Positions 38,608 to 46,948 are shown, numbered from the stretch's first letter. The stretch is DNA of 64,000 bases from Micrococcus sp. EYE_212 (GCF_023147585.1 NZ_JAHXOZ010000001.1:310001-374000), one strand, 5' to 3'. Notes: generated from the sequence alone by a model not told the origin. Translations and numbers: made by a program.

Positions 38608-40223
38608 ATCCGGAAGAGGCCGAAGCGGGCGTCCGGCAGGGGGGCACGGGAGATGACGTCGAGGGCCATGGCGAGCACGCGGCGGGTCTGGCCGGGGGTG
38701 ATGATGCCGTCGTCCCACAGGCGGGCCGTGGAGTAGAGGGGGCTGCCCTGCTCGTCGTACTGCTGCCGCACGGGGGCCTGGAAGGCCTCGACCTCCTCGG
38801 CGGTCATCGGCTCCTCCCCCTTCGCGGCGCGCTGGTCCTGCTTGACCTGGGTCAGCACGGCGGAGGCCTGCGGCCCGCCCATCACGGAGATGCGGGCGTT
38901 GGGCCACATCCAGAGGAACCGCGGGGAGTAGGCGCGGCCGCACATCGCGTAGTTGCCGGCGCCGAACGAGCCGCCGATCACCACGGTCAGCTTGGGCACG
39001 CGACACGTGGCGACGGCGGTGACCATCTTCGCGCCGTCGCGGGCGATGCCGCCAGCCTCCGCGTCCCGGCCCACCATGAAGCCGGAGATGTTCTGGAGGA
39101 ACAGCAGCGGGATGCCGCGCTGGTCGCACAGCTCGATGAAGTGCGCGCCCTTGCGGGCCGAGTCGCCGAAGAGGATGCCGTTGTTGGCCAGGATGCCCAC
39201 GGGGTGGCCGTCGATGCGGGCGAAGGCGGTGACGAGCGTGGTGCCGTGGAGCGGCTTGAACTCGTGCACCGAGTCGGCGTCCACGAGGCGGTCGATCACC
39301 TCGTGCACGTCGTACGGGGCGTTGACGTCCACCGGCACCACGGAGGTCAGCTCCCCCGGGTCCTTCGCGGGCTCGAGGGAGGGGTGCACCTCCCACGCGG
39401 GGCGGGCCGGCGCGGGCAGGGTGGCCACGATGTCCCGCAGCAGCTGCAGGGCGTGGACGTCGTCGTCGGCCAGGTGGTCCGCCACGCCCGAGCGCTCGGC
39501 GTGCAGGCGCCCGCCGCCGAGGTCCTCGGGGGTGACGTCCTCGCCGATCGCGGCCTTCACGAGGGGCGGGCCTCCGAGGAAGATGGTGCCCTGCTCGCGG
39601 ACGATCACGGTCTCGTCGCACATGGCGGGCACGTACGCGCCGCCCGCGGTGGAGGAGCCGCACACGGCCGCGAGCTGCGGGATCCGGCGCGAGGAGAGCA
39701 GTGCCTGGTTGCGGAAGATCCGGCCGAAGTGCTCCCGGTCCGGGAACACCTCGTCCTGCTTCGGCAGGAACGCGCCGCCCGAGTCCACGAGGTAGAGGCA
39801 GGGCAGGTGGTTCTCGAGGGCGATCTCCTGGGCACGCAGGTGCTTCTTCACGGTCAGCGGGTAGTAGGTGCCGCCCTTCACGGTGGCGTCGTTGCCCACC
39901 ACCATCACGGCGCGGCCGTGGACCAGGCCGATGCCCGCCACGACGCCGGCGGCGGCCGGGCTGTCCTCGCCGTACACGCCGTGCGCGGCGAGCGCGGCGA
40001 TCTCGAGGAACGGCGAGCCCTCGTCGAGGAGCGCGTCGATGCGGTCCCGCACCAGGAGCTTGCCGCGGCCGGTGTGCCGCGCGCGGGCGGACTCGGAGCC
40101 GCCGAGCGCGGTGCGGGCGACGAGCTCGGCGAGCTCCGCCTCGAGGCGGGCATGGCCGGCGGCGTGGCGCTCGGCGGCGCTGGCGGGCGCGGCGGATGCC
40201 TCCGCGGTGGGACCGGCGGTCAT
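38604..40223 (-). CDS. Acyl-CoA carboxylase carboxyltransferase beta subunit (MccB/AccD1-like)
   Basis: 539 aa. The crotonase-like carboxyltransferase halves show [39 protein letters not shown] and, in the C-terminal half, [23 protein letters not shown] and [20 protein letters not shown]. These are typical of methylcrotonyl-CoA carboxylase beta subunits rather than PccB. The ATG at 40223 is preceded by GGAAGGGG. It is the first gene of the five-gene operon, behind a strong promoter with an operator in its spacer, and divergent from tetR. Confidence 0.94.
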   Translation of the reverse strand: MTAGPTAEASAAPASAAERHAAGHARLEAELAELVARTALGGSESARARHTGRGKLLVRDRIDALLDEGSPFLEIAALAAHGVYGEDSPAAAGVVAGIGLVHGRAVMVVGNDATVKGGTYYPLTVKKHLRAQEIALENHLPCLYLVDSGGAFLPKQDEVFPDREHFGRIFRNQALLSSRRIPQLAAVCGSSTAGGAYVPAMCDETVIVREQGTIFLGGPPLVKAAIGEDVTPEDLGGGRLHAERSGVADHLADDDVHALQLLRDIVATLPAPARPAWEVHPSLEPAKDPGELTSVVPVDVNAPYDVHEVIDRLVDADSVHEFKPLHGTTLVTAFARIDGHPVGILANNGILFGDSARKGAHFIELCDQRGIPLLFLQNISGFMVGRDAEAGGIARDGAKMVTAVATCRVPKLTVVIGGSFGAGNYAMCGRAYSPRFLWMWPNARISVMGGPQASAVLTQVKQDQRAAKGEEPMTAEEVEAFQAPVRQQYDEQGSPLYSTARLWDDGIITPGQTRRVLAMALDVISRAPLPDARFGLFRM

Positions 40224-40235
40224 GAGACCCCTTCC

Positions 40236-40249
40236 AGTGAATGATCACT
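40236..40249. promoter_or_regulatory. Second operator-like inverted repeat upstream of mccB
   Basis: AGTGA-ATGA-TCACT, covering about +11 to +24 of the predicted mcc transcript. It shares ATCACT/AGTGAT half-site sequence with the main operator. Confidence 0.5.
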
Positions 40250-40265
40250 AACTGAACCTGTCCCC

Positions 40266-40294
40266 AGTGTAGTGATCAGGATCACGGGCGCAAA
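40266..40294 (-). promoter_or_regulatory. Promoter of the mccB-mccA-acd-maoC-citE operon
   Basis: -35 TTTGCG (40289-40294) and -10 TACACT (40266-40271) with exactly 17 bp between them on the minus strand. Predicted start near 40259, 36 nt before the mccB ATG. Confidence 0.7.
40272..40285. promoter_or_regulatory. TetR-type operator in the mcc promoter spacer
   Basis: GTGATC-AG-GATCAC, a perfect inverted repeat lying wholly between the -35 and -10 of the mcc promoter. Bound repressor would block RNA polymerase. The adjacent divergent TetR gene is the obvious candidate. Confidence 0.7.
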
Positions 40295-40322
40295 CGCCGT
40301 CACGGCCCCGTCGGACCCGCCC

Positions 40323-40328
40323 TAGAGT
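40323..40328 (+). promoter_or_regulatory. -10 box of tetR (leaderless type)
   Basis: TAGAGT with CTAG at 40322-40325, 7 nt before the ATG at 40336. Confidence 0.5.
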
Positions 40329-40335
40329 GGCAGGC

Positions 40336-40998
40336 ATGCCCTCCGCAGCACCCTCCGCCGCACCCTCCGCCGAGACCCCGGGCGCGGCCCCGCCCCGCGC
40401 CGACGCACCCGCCCCCACGGCCCGTCTGGCCGCGAAGGCTCGGCGCCGGGCGGACCTGTTGGCCGCGGCCGCCCGACTGTTCGCGGCGAGCGGGTTCGAC
40501 GCGGTGCGCCTCGAGGACATCGGCGCGGCATGCGGGATCAGCGGGCCCGCCGTCTACCGGCACTTCGCGAACAAGGCGGCCGTGCTTCGGGAGATCCTGG
40601 AGACGGCCAGCCGCGACCTCCTGGCGGGCGCGCTCGCCACGGAGGGCACGCAGGCCCCGGGCGAGCCCGTGCTGCGCGCGCTCATCGCCTTCCACGCCGA
40701 CTTCGCCCTGGAGAACCGGGACGTGATCCGCGTGCAGGACCGGGACCTTCGGGCGCTGCCCGCCGCCGAGCGCGCCGAGGTCACGGCCACGCAGCGCGCC
40801 TACATCGACGTGTGGGCGCGGCAGCTCACCGCGCTGCACCCCGACGACGACGCCGCCGCGGCGGTCTTCCGGGCCCAGGCGGTCCTGGGGCTGCTCAACT
40901 CGACGCCGCGCTCCGTGCGCCGCACGCCCGCGGACCGGGCCGCGCGTCGGGCGACCCTGATCGCGATGGCGTGGGCCGCCGCCGCGGCCCACGCCTGA
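40336..40998 (+). CDS. TetR family transcriptional regulator
   Basis: About 220 aa. An Ala/Pro-rich leader of some 35 residues precedes a standard TetR DNA-binding domain: RRADLLAAAARLFAASGFDAVRLEDIGAACGISGPAVYRHFANKAAVLREIL. The ligand-binding half is all helical (ALIAFHADFALENRDVIRVQDRDL), like regulators sensing acyl-CoAs. The ATG at 40336 fits a leaderless start. A GTG three codons earlier is possible. It lies between the divergent mcc operon and the convergent bkd operon, so it is the likely regulator of leucine breakdown. The stop is 3 bp from the bkdC stop. Confidence 0.93.
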   Translation: MPSAAPSAAPSAETPGAAPPRADAPAPTARLAAKARRRADLLAAAARLFAASGFDAVRLEDIGAACGISGPAVYRHFANKAAVLREILETASRDLLAGALATEGTQAPGEPVLRALIAFHADFALENRDVIRVQDRDLRALPAAERAEVTATQRAYIDVWARQLTALHPDDDAAAAVFRAQAVLGLLNSTPRSVRRTPADRAARRATLIAMAWAAAAAHA

Positions 40999-41001
40999 GC
41001 G

Positions 41002-42399
41002 TCAGACCATCGCCAGGGTCATCCCGGGCCGGCGCAGCATCGCACCGACGTCGGCGAGGAAGCGCGAGCCCTGCTCGCCGTCCACGAGGCGGTGGTCGAA
41101 GGAGAGCGAGAGCGTGACGACGTCGCGCAGCGCGATCTCCCCGCGGTGCTCCCACGGCATGCGGCGCACGGCGCCGAGGCACAGGATCGCCGCCTCCCCC
41201 GGGTTGATGATGGGGGTGCCGGTGTCCACGCCGAACACGCCGACGTTGGTGATGGTGAACGTGCCGCCCGTCAGCTCGGCCGGACCCAGCGCGCCCTCGC
41301 GCGCCGTCGACGTCAGCCCGGCGATCGCCTGGCCCAGGGCCCTGAGGTCCATGGCCTGGGCGTCCTTGACGTTGGGCACCATGAGCCCGCGGGGCGTCGC
41401 GGCGGCGAAGCCGAGGTTCACGGCGTTCTGCTGCACGATCACGCCGCGCGCCTCGTCCCAGCGCGCGTTGACGTCCGGGGTGCGCTCCATGGCCAGCAGG
41501 CAGGCCCGGGCGGTGAGCGTCATGGGGGTGAGCTTGACGTCGCGGAACGCGCGGTCGGCCTTGAGCTCGGCCAGCAGCTCGAGGGTCTCGGTCACGTCCA
41601 CCTGGAGGAACTCGGTGACGTGCGGCGCGGTGAACGCCGACTGCACCATGGCCGCCGCGGTCGCCTTGCGCACGCCCTTGACGGGGACGTCCACCTCGCG
41701 GGGACGCCCGCCCAGGGTGCGCACGGAGCCGGTCGCACCGCCAGCGGACGACGCGGCCGCGGGCTCTGCGGCCGCGGGCTGGGCGGCCCGCAGGAACGCC
41801 TCGACGTCCTCGCGGGTGATCACCCCGCCGGCCCCCGAGCCGGTCAGGGACGTCAGGTCGACCCCGCTGCGCTTGGCGAACAGGCGCACCGGCGGGGTGC
41901 ACCGGGGGCGCTCCCCCGTGCCGCGCTCGACGGCCGGGGCGATGGGCTCCGTGTCCGCGGCGAGCGCCGGCGCCTCGCCCGGGGCGTCGGGGGCCTCCTC
42001 GGGGCCGGCGACGGGGGCCGACTCGACCGCGGTGGACGGGCCCGCGCCGCGGCGGGCGCGCCGACCCGGCTTGCCGGCGTCGGGCGCGGCGCCGTAGCCC
42101 ACGAGCGTGGGCACCCGGCCGCCGTCGCCGTCGGAGCCTGCGGGATCGTCCCCGGCGCCCTCCACCGTGAAGGTGACGAGCGGGGCGCCCACCTCGACGG
42201 TGGCGCCCTCCTCGGCGTGCAGCTGGGCCACGACGCCGGCGAAGGGGCTCGAGACCTCGACGACGGCCTTGGCCGTCTCGACCTCGGCGAGGGTCTGGTT
42301 GACGGTGACCGCGTCGCCGACGGCGACGCGCCACATGGCGATGTCGGACTCGGTCAGGCCCTCGCCCAGGTCGGGCAGGCGGAACGTCTTCTGGCTCAT
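41002..42399 (-). CDS. bkdC: Branched-chain 2-oxoacid dehydrogenase E2 (lipoamide acyltransferase)
   Basis: 465 aa. One lipoyl domain (residues 1-80, lipoylated Lys44 in ETAKAVVEV), a long Pro/Ala linker, a peripheral subunit-binding domain (about 167-203, VRLFAKRSGVDLTSLTGSGAGG) and a catalytic domain ending in FDHRLVDG with the active-site histidine. It transfers branched acyl groups to CoA. The start overlaps the bkdB stop by 4 bp. Branched-chain rather than pyruvate specificity is inferred from the subunit sizes and neighbours. No E3 gene is present here, so the E3 must be shared. Confidence 0.93.
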   Translation of the reverse strand: MSQKTFRLPDLGEGLTESDIAMWRVAVGDAVTVNQTLAEVETAKAVVEVSSPFAGVVAQLHAEEGATVEVGAPLVTFTVEGAGDDPAGSDGDGGRVPTLVGYGAAPDAGKPGRRARRGAGPSTAVESAPVAGPEEAPDAPGEAPALAADTEPIAPAVERGTGERPRCTPPVRLFAKRSGVDLTSLTGSGAGGVITREDVEAFLRAAQPAAAEPAAASSAGGATGSVRTLGGRPREVDVPVKGVRKATAAAMVQSAFTAPHVTEFLQVDVTETLELLAELKADRAFRDVKLTPMTLTARACLLAMERTPDVNARWDEARGVIVQQNAVNLGFAAATPRGLMVPNVKDAQAMDLRALGQAIAGLTSTAREGALGPAELTGGTFTITNVGVFGVDTGTPIINPGEAAILCLGAVRRMPWEHRGEIALRDVVTLSLSFDHRLVDGEQGSRFLADVGAMLRRPGMTLAMV

Positions 42400-43472
42400 C
42401 GGGTCTCCTCCCCGTCGGCGCCGGCGGCGTGCGCGGCGAGGAACTGCTCTGCGGTCTGCGGGGCGGCGAACGCGTCCACGGAGTCCAGCGAGTTGGGCCG
42501 GCCCATCGCGCGGTCCACGCCGTCGAGGATGCGGTCGAGGTCCGGCAGGTGCAGGTGCTCGAGCTTGGCCGGCGGGTAGGGGACGTCCATGCCGGTGACG
42601 CGCACCGGCGGAGCCTCGAGCCAGTGGAACGCGCGCTCGGCCACGGTGGCCACGAGCTCCGCGCCCAGGCCGCCCGTGCGGGAGGCCTCGTGGGCCACCA
42701 CGAGCCGGCCGGTGCGGCGCACCGAGGACTCCACCAGGCCCGTGTCGATCGGCGAGAGGCTGCGCAGGTCCACGACCTCCACGTCCACGCCCTCCTCGGC
42801 GGCCACCTCGGCGGCCTGCAGGGCCGTCTTCACGAGCGGTCCGTACGAGACGAGCGTGACGTCGGAGCCGGGGCGCAGGATGCGCGCGGGGCTCAGCGGC
42901 GGGACGGCGGCGTCCACGTCCACCTCACCCTTGTCGTGGTAGCGGCGCTTGGGCTCGAGGTAGATGACCGGGTCGTCCGAGGCGATGGCGCCGCGGATCA
43001 TGTCGTAGCCGTCCTGCGGAGAGGACGGGGAGACCACGCGCAGGCCCGCGGTGTGCAGGAAGTACGCCTCGGGCGACTCGGAGTGGTGCTCGGGCGAGCC
43101 GATGCCGCCGCCGAAGGGGATGCGGACGGTCACCGGCATGGGCACGGCGCCCCGGGTACGGGCCCGCAGCTTGGCCAGGTTCGCCACGATCTGGTCGAAG
43201 GCCGGGTACACGAAGCCGTCGAACTGGATCTCGACGACGGGCCGGTAGCCGCGCATCGCCAGGCCCACGGCCGTGCCGACGATCCCGGACTCGGCGAGCG
43301 GGGTGTCCAGCACGCGGTCCCTGCCGAACTCCTCCTGGAGCCCGTCCGTGATCCGGAAGACACCGCCGAGCGCGCCGATGTCCTCGCCCATGAGCAGGAC
43401 CTTGGGGTCCTCCGCCAGGGCCCGGTGGAGGCCGCGGTTGATCGCGCGGCCGAACGTCATGCGCTCGCTCAT
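42396..43472 (-). CDS. bkdB: Branched-chain 2-oxoacid dehydrogenase E1 beta subunit
   Basis: 358 aa transketolase-type subunit. It begins MTFGRAINRGLHRALAEDPKVLLMGEDIGALGGVFRITDGL. Further motifs are DTPLAESGIVGTAVGLAMRGYRPVVEIQF and, in the C-terminal transketolase domain, LVVAHEASRTGGLGAELVA. It forms the E1 heterotetramer with BkdA, which decarboxylates branched 2-oxoacids with thiamine diphosphate. It overlaps both neighbours by 4 bp (ATGA), so the three subunits are translated in step. Confidence 0.94.
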   Translation of the reverse strand: MSERMTFGRAINRGLHRALAEDPKVLLMGEDIGALGGVFRITDGLQEEFGRDRVLDTPLAESGIVGTAVGLAMRGYRPVVEIQFDGFVYPAFDQIVANLAKLRARTRGAVPMPVTVRIPFGGGIGSPEHHSESPEAYFLHTAGLRVVSPSSPQDGYDMIRGAIASDDPVIYLEPKRRYHDKGEVDVDAAVPPLSPARILRPGSDVTLVSYGPLVKTALQAAEVAAEEGVDVEVVDLRSLSPIDTGLVESSVRRTGRLVVAHEASRTGGLGAELVATVAERAFHWLEAPPVRVTGMDVPYPPAKLEHLHLPDLDRILDGVDRAMGRPNSLDSVDAFAAPQTAEQFLAAHAAGADGEETR

Positions 43473-44638
43473 GCGCCTGCCTCCTCGTCGTCGAACTGGG
43501 CCAGGAACAGCCCGTGGTCCCGGTGCTGGCGCTCCAGCTCCTGGTGCGGCTCCGCGTACACCTCCGAGAACATCGTGTCCGGCCCGTCCTCCACGAGGCC
43601 CTCGAGCGCGCGGCGGACCTCCGCGGCCAGCTCGTCGGCGGCCGCCTGGGCCTCGGCGCGGATCGCGTCCACGTCCTCGCCGAGCGAGGCCAGGTGCGCC
43701 TCGACACGCGCCAGGGGGTCGCGGGCGCGCCAGGCCTCGAGCACCTCGGGGTCCTGGTAGCGCGTGGGGTCGTCCGCGGTGGTGTGCGGGCCCATGCGGT
43801 AGGTGACCGCCTCGATGAAGGTGGGGCCGCCGCCCTCGGCCGCGCGGGCCACAGCCTGGCGCGTGGCCGCCAGCACCGCGAGGACGTCGTTGCCGTCCAC
43901 GCGCAGGGCGGGGATGCCGAAGCCCCACGGGCGGTCCGCGATGTTCCGGCGGGCCTGCAGCCCCACGGGCTCGGAGATGGCCCAGTGGTTGTTCTGGCAG
44001 AAGAACACGACGGGCGACTGGTAGGTCGCGCTGAAGACCATGGCCTCGTTCACGTCGCCCTGGCTCGTGGCGCCGTCGCCGAAGTAGACGATCGTGGCGG
44101 CGTCGGCCTGGTCGCGCTGGACGCCCATCGCGTAGCCGACGGCGTGCAGCGCCTGGGCGCCGATGATGATCTGCTGGGTGGCCACGCCGGTGGTCTTGGG
44201 ATCCCAGCCGGAGAACGTGGATCCCCGCCACACGCGCAGCAGGTCCAGGGCGGGGACGCCGCGCAGCAGGGCCACGCCGTTCTCGCGATACGAGGGGAAG
44301 ACGAAGTCGTCCGCGCGCAGGGCGGCGGCCGAGCCCACCTGGGACGCCTCCTGGCCCAGCAGCGGGGGCCACAGGGCGAGTTCACCCTGGCGCTGCAGGT
44401 GGGTGGCCTCCGTGTCCAGCCGGCGCACGACGGTCATGCTGCGGAAGAGGTCCGCGAGGACGGCGGCGTCCACGTCCTCCAGCCACGGATCGAGCTCCGG
44501 CGAGGGGACGCGGCTCCCCTCGGCGTCGAGCACCTGCAGCGTCGCGCCCGCGGACGCGTGCCCGTCCTCGAGGGGGGTGTGGCCGGCGGCGGGATCGGGG
44601 GAGCCGTGCTCCACGGGGGTGGGGTGCACCAGGGTCAT
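43469..44638 (-). CDS. bkdA: Branched-chain 2-oxoacid dehydrogenase E1 alpha subunit
   Basis: 389 aa. The thiamine diphosphate motif starts at GDGATSQGDVNEAM (about residue 189) and closes with FFCQNN, and the RMGPHTTADDPTRY phosphorylation-loop-like region follows. The first 45 residues are a variable acidic leader. The ATG at 44638 has GGAAGG upstream. It is the first gene of bkdABC, behind a promoter bearing a CRP-type palindrome. In organisms with iso/anteiso fatty acids this complex also supplies the acyl-CoA primers. Confidence 0.94.
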   Translation of the reverse strand: MTLVHPTPVEHGSPDPAAGHTPLEDGHASAGATLQVLDAEGSRVPSPELDPWLEDVDAAVLADLFRSMTVVRRLDTEATHLQRQGELALWPPLLGQEASQVGSAAALRADDFVFPSYRENGVALLRGVPALDLLRVWRGSTFSGWDPKTTGVATQQIIIGAQALHAVGYAMGVQRDQADAATIVYFGDGATSQGDVNEAMVFSATYQSPVVFFCQNNHWAISEPVGLQARRNIADRPWGFGIPALRVDGNDVLAVLAATRQAVARAAEGGGPTFIEAVTYRMGPHTTADDPTRYQDPEVLEAWRARDPLARVEAHLASLGEDVDAIRAEAQAAADELAAEVRRALEGLVEDGPDTMFSEVYAEPHQELERQHRDHGLFLAQFDDEEAGA

Positions 44639-44730
44639 GAACTCAGCCTTCCATACGTCGCCCCAGGTGAGGGGCGAGGGTGGAGGCGTCCTGCGCGGCG
44701 GGGGTGGGCGGCGTCAGGGCGCGTCTGAAA

Positions 44731-44746
44731 TGTGATTGTAGTCACA
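44731..44746. promoter_or_regulatory. Perfect CRP-type palindrome in the bkd promoter
   Basis: TGTGATTGTAGTCACA matches TGTGA-N6-TCACA exactly and is extended by A and T on the outside. It covers the predicted bkdA -10 box, so binding would be expected to repress. Confidence 0.7.
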
Positions 44747-44764
44747 TGGTGGACGCGATTTGCA
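44735..44764 (-). promoter_or_regulatory. Promoter of bkdABC
   Basis: -10 TACAAT (44735-44740) and -35 TGCAAA (44759-44764), 18-bp spacer, minus strand. The leader to bkdA is about 90 nt. Confidence 0.55.
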
Positions 44765-44768
44765 ATCG
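44756..44768. promoter_or_regulatory. CGATT-TGC-AATCG inverted repeat over the bkd -35
   Basis: Perfect 5-bp arms with a 3-bp centre, overlapping the -35 of the bkd promoter. Possible second regulator site (for example an Lrp/AsnC- or MerR-type protein), not identified. Confidence 0.4.
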
Positions 44769-44819
44769 GCGCCCGGGACCGCCCCGCGCCGGGCGAGGCG
44801 GTCCTGGACGCCGGGCGGG

Positions 44820-45440
44820 TCAGCCGCGGCGCAGCAGCACGTCGACGGCGGCGTCCAGGTAGGCGTCCACCTGCGCCTCGTCGTAGCCGTCGCGGCCCTC
44901 GGCCTCGGCGAAGGACGACCGGCGGACGTCGTCGGCGGTCAGCGGACGGTCCGCGGCGTCGCCGCGCTCAGCGGTGACGCGATCCGTGCTCCCGAGGGTC
45001 GCGCGGAGTCGGTCGAGGAGGGCGTCGACGTCGTCGACGGCGTAGGCGGGGGCGTCCTCGCGGGTGGGGCGGCGGAAGCGCTCGGCGGGTGCGCGGTCCG
45101 CGCGGTCCAGGAGCTCGCGGGTGTTCTCCTCGAGCGCGGCGTCCCACTCGCCGTCGCCGTGCTCGCGCACGACGGCGTCCCGCTCAGCGGCGGTGAGGGC
45201 CTCCTCGAGGCGGTCCAGGGCGTCGTCCACCTCGTCGGTGGCGTAGCCGCCGTCCACGGTGGCGAAGCGAGCCTGGCGCACCTGCTCGGGGGTGAGCTCG
45301 CCGCGTCCCTCGGCGGCCTCGCGGGCGCGCTCCATGAACGCGTCCACGTGGGTGGGCTCGTAGCCGATCTCGTCCGACTCGACGGTCTCGAAGACGTGGT
45401 CGGCGGAGGGAACGGCGTCCTTCGGGGGGCGGGGGGTCAT
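44820..45440 (-). CDS. DivIVA-like repeat protein
   Basis: 206 aa acidic protein made of about four copies of a DivIVA-type unit: an aromatic residue, a GY step and a VD-x-hydrophobic helix (for example GYEPTHVDAFM, GYATDEVDDAL, YAVDDVDALL and GYDEAQVDAYL). Such units occur in actinobacterial DivIVA-domain proteins that localise to curved membrane or septa. It lacks the long coiled coil of true DivIVA/Wag31. AGGAG precedes the ATG. It lies downstream of cdsA on the same strand and is separated from bkdA by about 180 bp. Confidence 0.75.
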   Translation of the reverse strand: MTPRPPKDAVPSADHVFETVESDEIGYEPTHVDAFMERAREAAEGRGELTPEQVRQARFATVDGGYATDEVDDALDRLEEALTAAERDAVVREHGDGEWDAALEENTRELLDRADRAPAERFRRPTREDAPAYAVDDVDALLDRLRATLGSTDRVTAERGDAADRPLTADDVRRSSFAEAEGRDGYDEAQVDAYLDAAVDVLLRRG

Positions 45441-45465
45441 GGCGTCTCCTGCGGGGTGGGTCGGA

Positions 45466-45482
45466 GCCCCGCGGTGCGGGGC
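45466..45482 (-). terminator. Small stem-loop after cdsA
   Basis: GCCCCGC/GCGGGGC stem (7 bp) with a 3-nt loop, 15 nt after the cdsA stop and just before the DivIVA-like gene. Weak terminator or processing hairpin. Confidence 0.45.
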
Positions 45483-45497
45483 GGCGGGGGAAGGGGA

Positions 45498-46328
45498 TCA
45501 GGTGAACGGCAGCGCCATGACCGTGTAGGCCACGGGCGCCGCGAAGACCAGGGAGTCAAGTCGGTCCATGATCCCGCCGTGGCCCGGGAGCATCGAGGAC
45601 ATGTCCTTGATGCCGAGCTCGCGCTTGACCATGGACTCGGAGAAGTCGCCGCACGTGGCGGCCGCCACGGTGAGCACGCCCAGCAGCGCGCCCACCCACC
45701 AGGGCTGGCCCACCAGCAGCGGCACCGCCACGACGCCCACCAGCACGGAGCCGGCCAGGGAGCCGCCGAGGCCCTCCCACGACTTCTTGGGGCTGATGCG
45801 CGGGGCGATGGGCGTGCGGCCGAAGCGGTAGCCCACGGCGTAGCCGAACGTGTCGTTGGACACCACCATGAGGAGCAGGCACAGCACCATCATGCGCCCG
45901 TGCGGCTGGGCGAACAGCGCCACGCCGAAGGAGAGCAGGAAGGGGGCCCACAGCACCACGAACACGCCGGCGAGGATGAACTGCCCCGTGGGTCGACGCC
46001 GCGTGGCCGCCGTCCAGAGGCACACGGCCAGGAGTGAGGCGAGCAGCGCCAGGAACAGGGCGGGGACGCCGCCCCACCACGTGGCCAGCGGCAGGGCCGC
46101 CGCGGCGATCCACAGCGGCGGGCGTGGGACGTCCATCCCGATCCCCCGCACGGCGGCCGCCACCTCGGAGACCCCGCCCAGCAGCAGCGCCACGAGGAGC
46201 GTCACCAGCACCCACGGCAGCCACACGAGGCCCACCAGGGCGACGCCCAACAGGCCGACCCCCACGACGACGGCGGACTTGAGGTCGCGGCCGCCGCGCG
46301 GGGGCGCGGGGATGGGGGCGGGTGTCAT
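45498..46328 (-). CDS. cdsA: Phosphatidate cytidylyltransferase
   Basis: 276 aa integral membrane enzyme making CDP-diacylglycerol. About eight helices are seen. The C-terminal signature runs from SPKKSWEGLGGSLAG through CGDFSESMVKRELGIKDMSSMLPGHGGIMDRLDSL, the CDP-DAG synthase pattern with its conserved acidic and KR residues. It follows frr by 26 bp in the classical frr-cdsA order. A CDP-alcohol phosphatidyltransferase that could use its product lies at 57.7 kb. Confidence 0.95.
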   Translation of the reverse strand: MTPAPIPAPPRGGRDLKSAVVVGVGLLGVALVGLVWLPWVLVTLLVALLLGGVSEVAAAVRGIGMDVPRPPLWIAAAALPLATWWGGVPALFLALLASLLAVCLWTAATRRRPTGQFILAGVFVVLWAPFLLSFGVALFAQPHGRMMVLCLLLMVVSNDTFGYAVGYRFGRTPIAPRISPKKSWEGLGGSLAGSVLVGVVAVPLLVGQPWWVGALLGVLTVAAATCGDFSESMVKRELGIKDMSSMLPGHGGIMDRLDSLVFAAPVAYTVMALPFT

Positions 46329-46354
46329 CGAGGCGGGACGCCGGAGCGCGAGGA

Positions 46355-46912
46355 TCAGACCTCGAGCAGCTCCGCTTCCTTCTTCTTCGACATCTCGTCC
46401 ACGAGGTCGACGTGCTTCTTGGTCAGCGCGTCCAGGTCCTTCTCGCCGCGCGTGCCCTCGTCCTCGCCGATCTCGCCGTCCTTGACCGCCTTGTCCATGG
46501 CCTCCTTGGCCTTGCGGCGGGCGTTGCGGATGGAGACCTTGTGCTCCTCCGCCTTCGACTTCACGAGCTTCACGTACTCCTTGCGGCGCTCCTCGGTCAG
46601 CTCCGGCATGACCACGCGGATGACCTTGCCGTCGTTGGACGGGTTGGCGCCGATCTCCGACTCGGACAGCGCCTTCTCGATGTTGCGCAGGGCGCTGGTG
46701 TCGAAGGGCGTGATGAGCAGCGTGCGGGCGTCCGTGGTGGTGAAGGACGCGAGCTGCTGCAGCGGGGTGTAGGAGCCGTAGTAGTCCACCATCACCTTGG
46801 AGTACAGCCCGGGGTTGGCGCGGCCGGTGCGCACGGCGGCGAAGTCCTCGCGCGTGGCCTCGATGGTGCGGTCCATCTGCTCTTGCGCGGACTGCAGGGT
46901 CTCCTGGATCAC
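46355..46912 (-). CDS. frr: Ribosome recycling factor
   Basis: 185 aa, the exact family length. Typical segments are FAAVRTGRANPGLYSKVMVDYYGSYTPLQQLA and the C-terminal KKHVDLVDEMSKKKEAELLEV. With EF-G it splits post-termination ribosomes. The start is a GTG at 46912 behind a GAGGAGAG site. A TAGGAT box (46949-46954) in the 53-bp gap to pyrH suggests its own promoter. Confidence 0.97.
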   Translation of the reverse strand: MIQETLQSAQEQMDRTIEATREDFAAVRTGRANPGLYSKVMVDYYGSYTPLQQLASFTTTDARTLLITPFDTSALRNIEKALSESEIGANPSNDGKVIRVVMPELTEERRKEYVKLVKSKAEEHKVSIRNARRKAKEAMDKAVKDGEIGEDEGTRGEKDLDALTKKHVDLVDEMSKKKEAELLEV

Positions 46913-46948
46913 GGTCTCTCCTCGGTGGTGCGGTTCGGGTCTGGTGCC

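Noticed and set aside
36433-40223. Acetyl-/propionyl-CoA carboxylase for fatty-acid synthesis
   Set aside because: The beta subunit motifs and the coupling to acyl-CoA dehydrogenase, MaoC and CitE genes point to methylcrotonyl-CoA carboxylase. Substrate remains untested.
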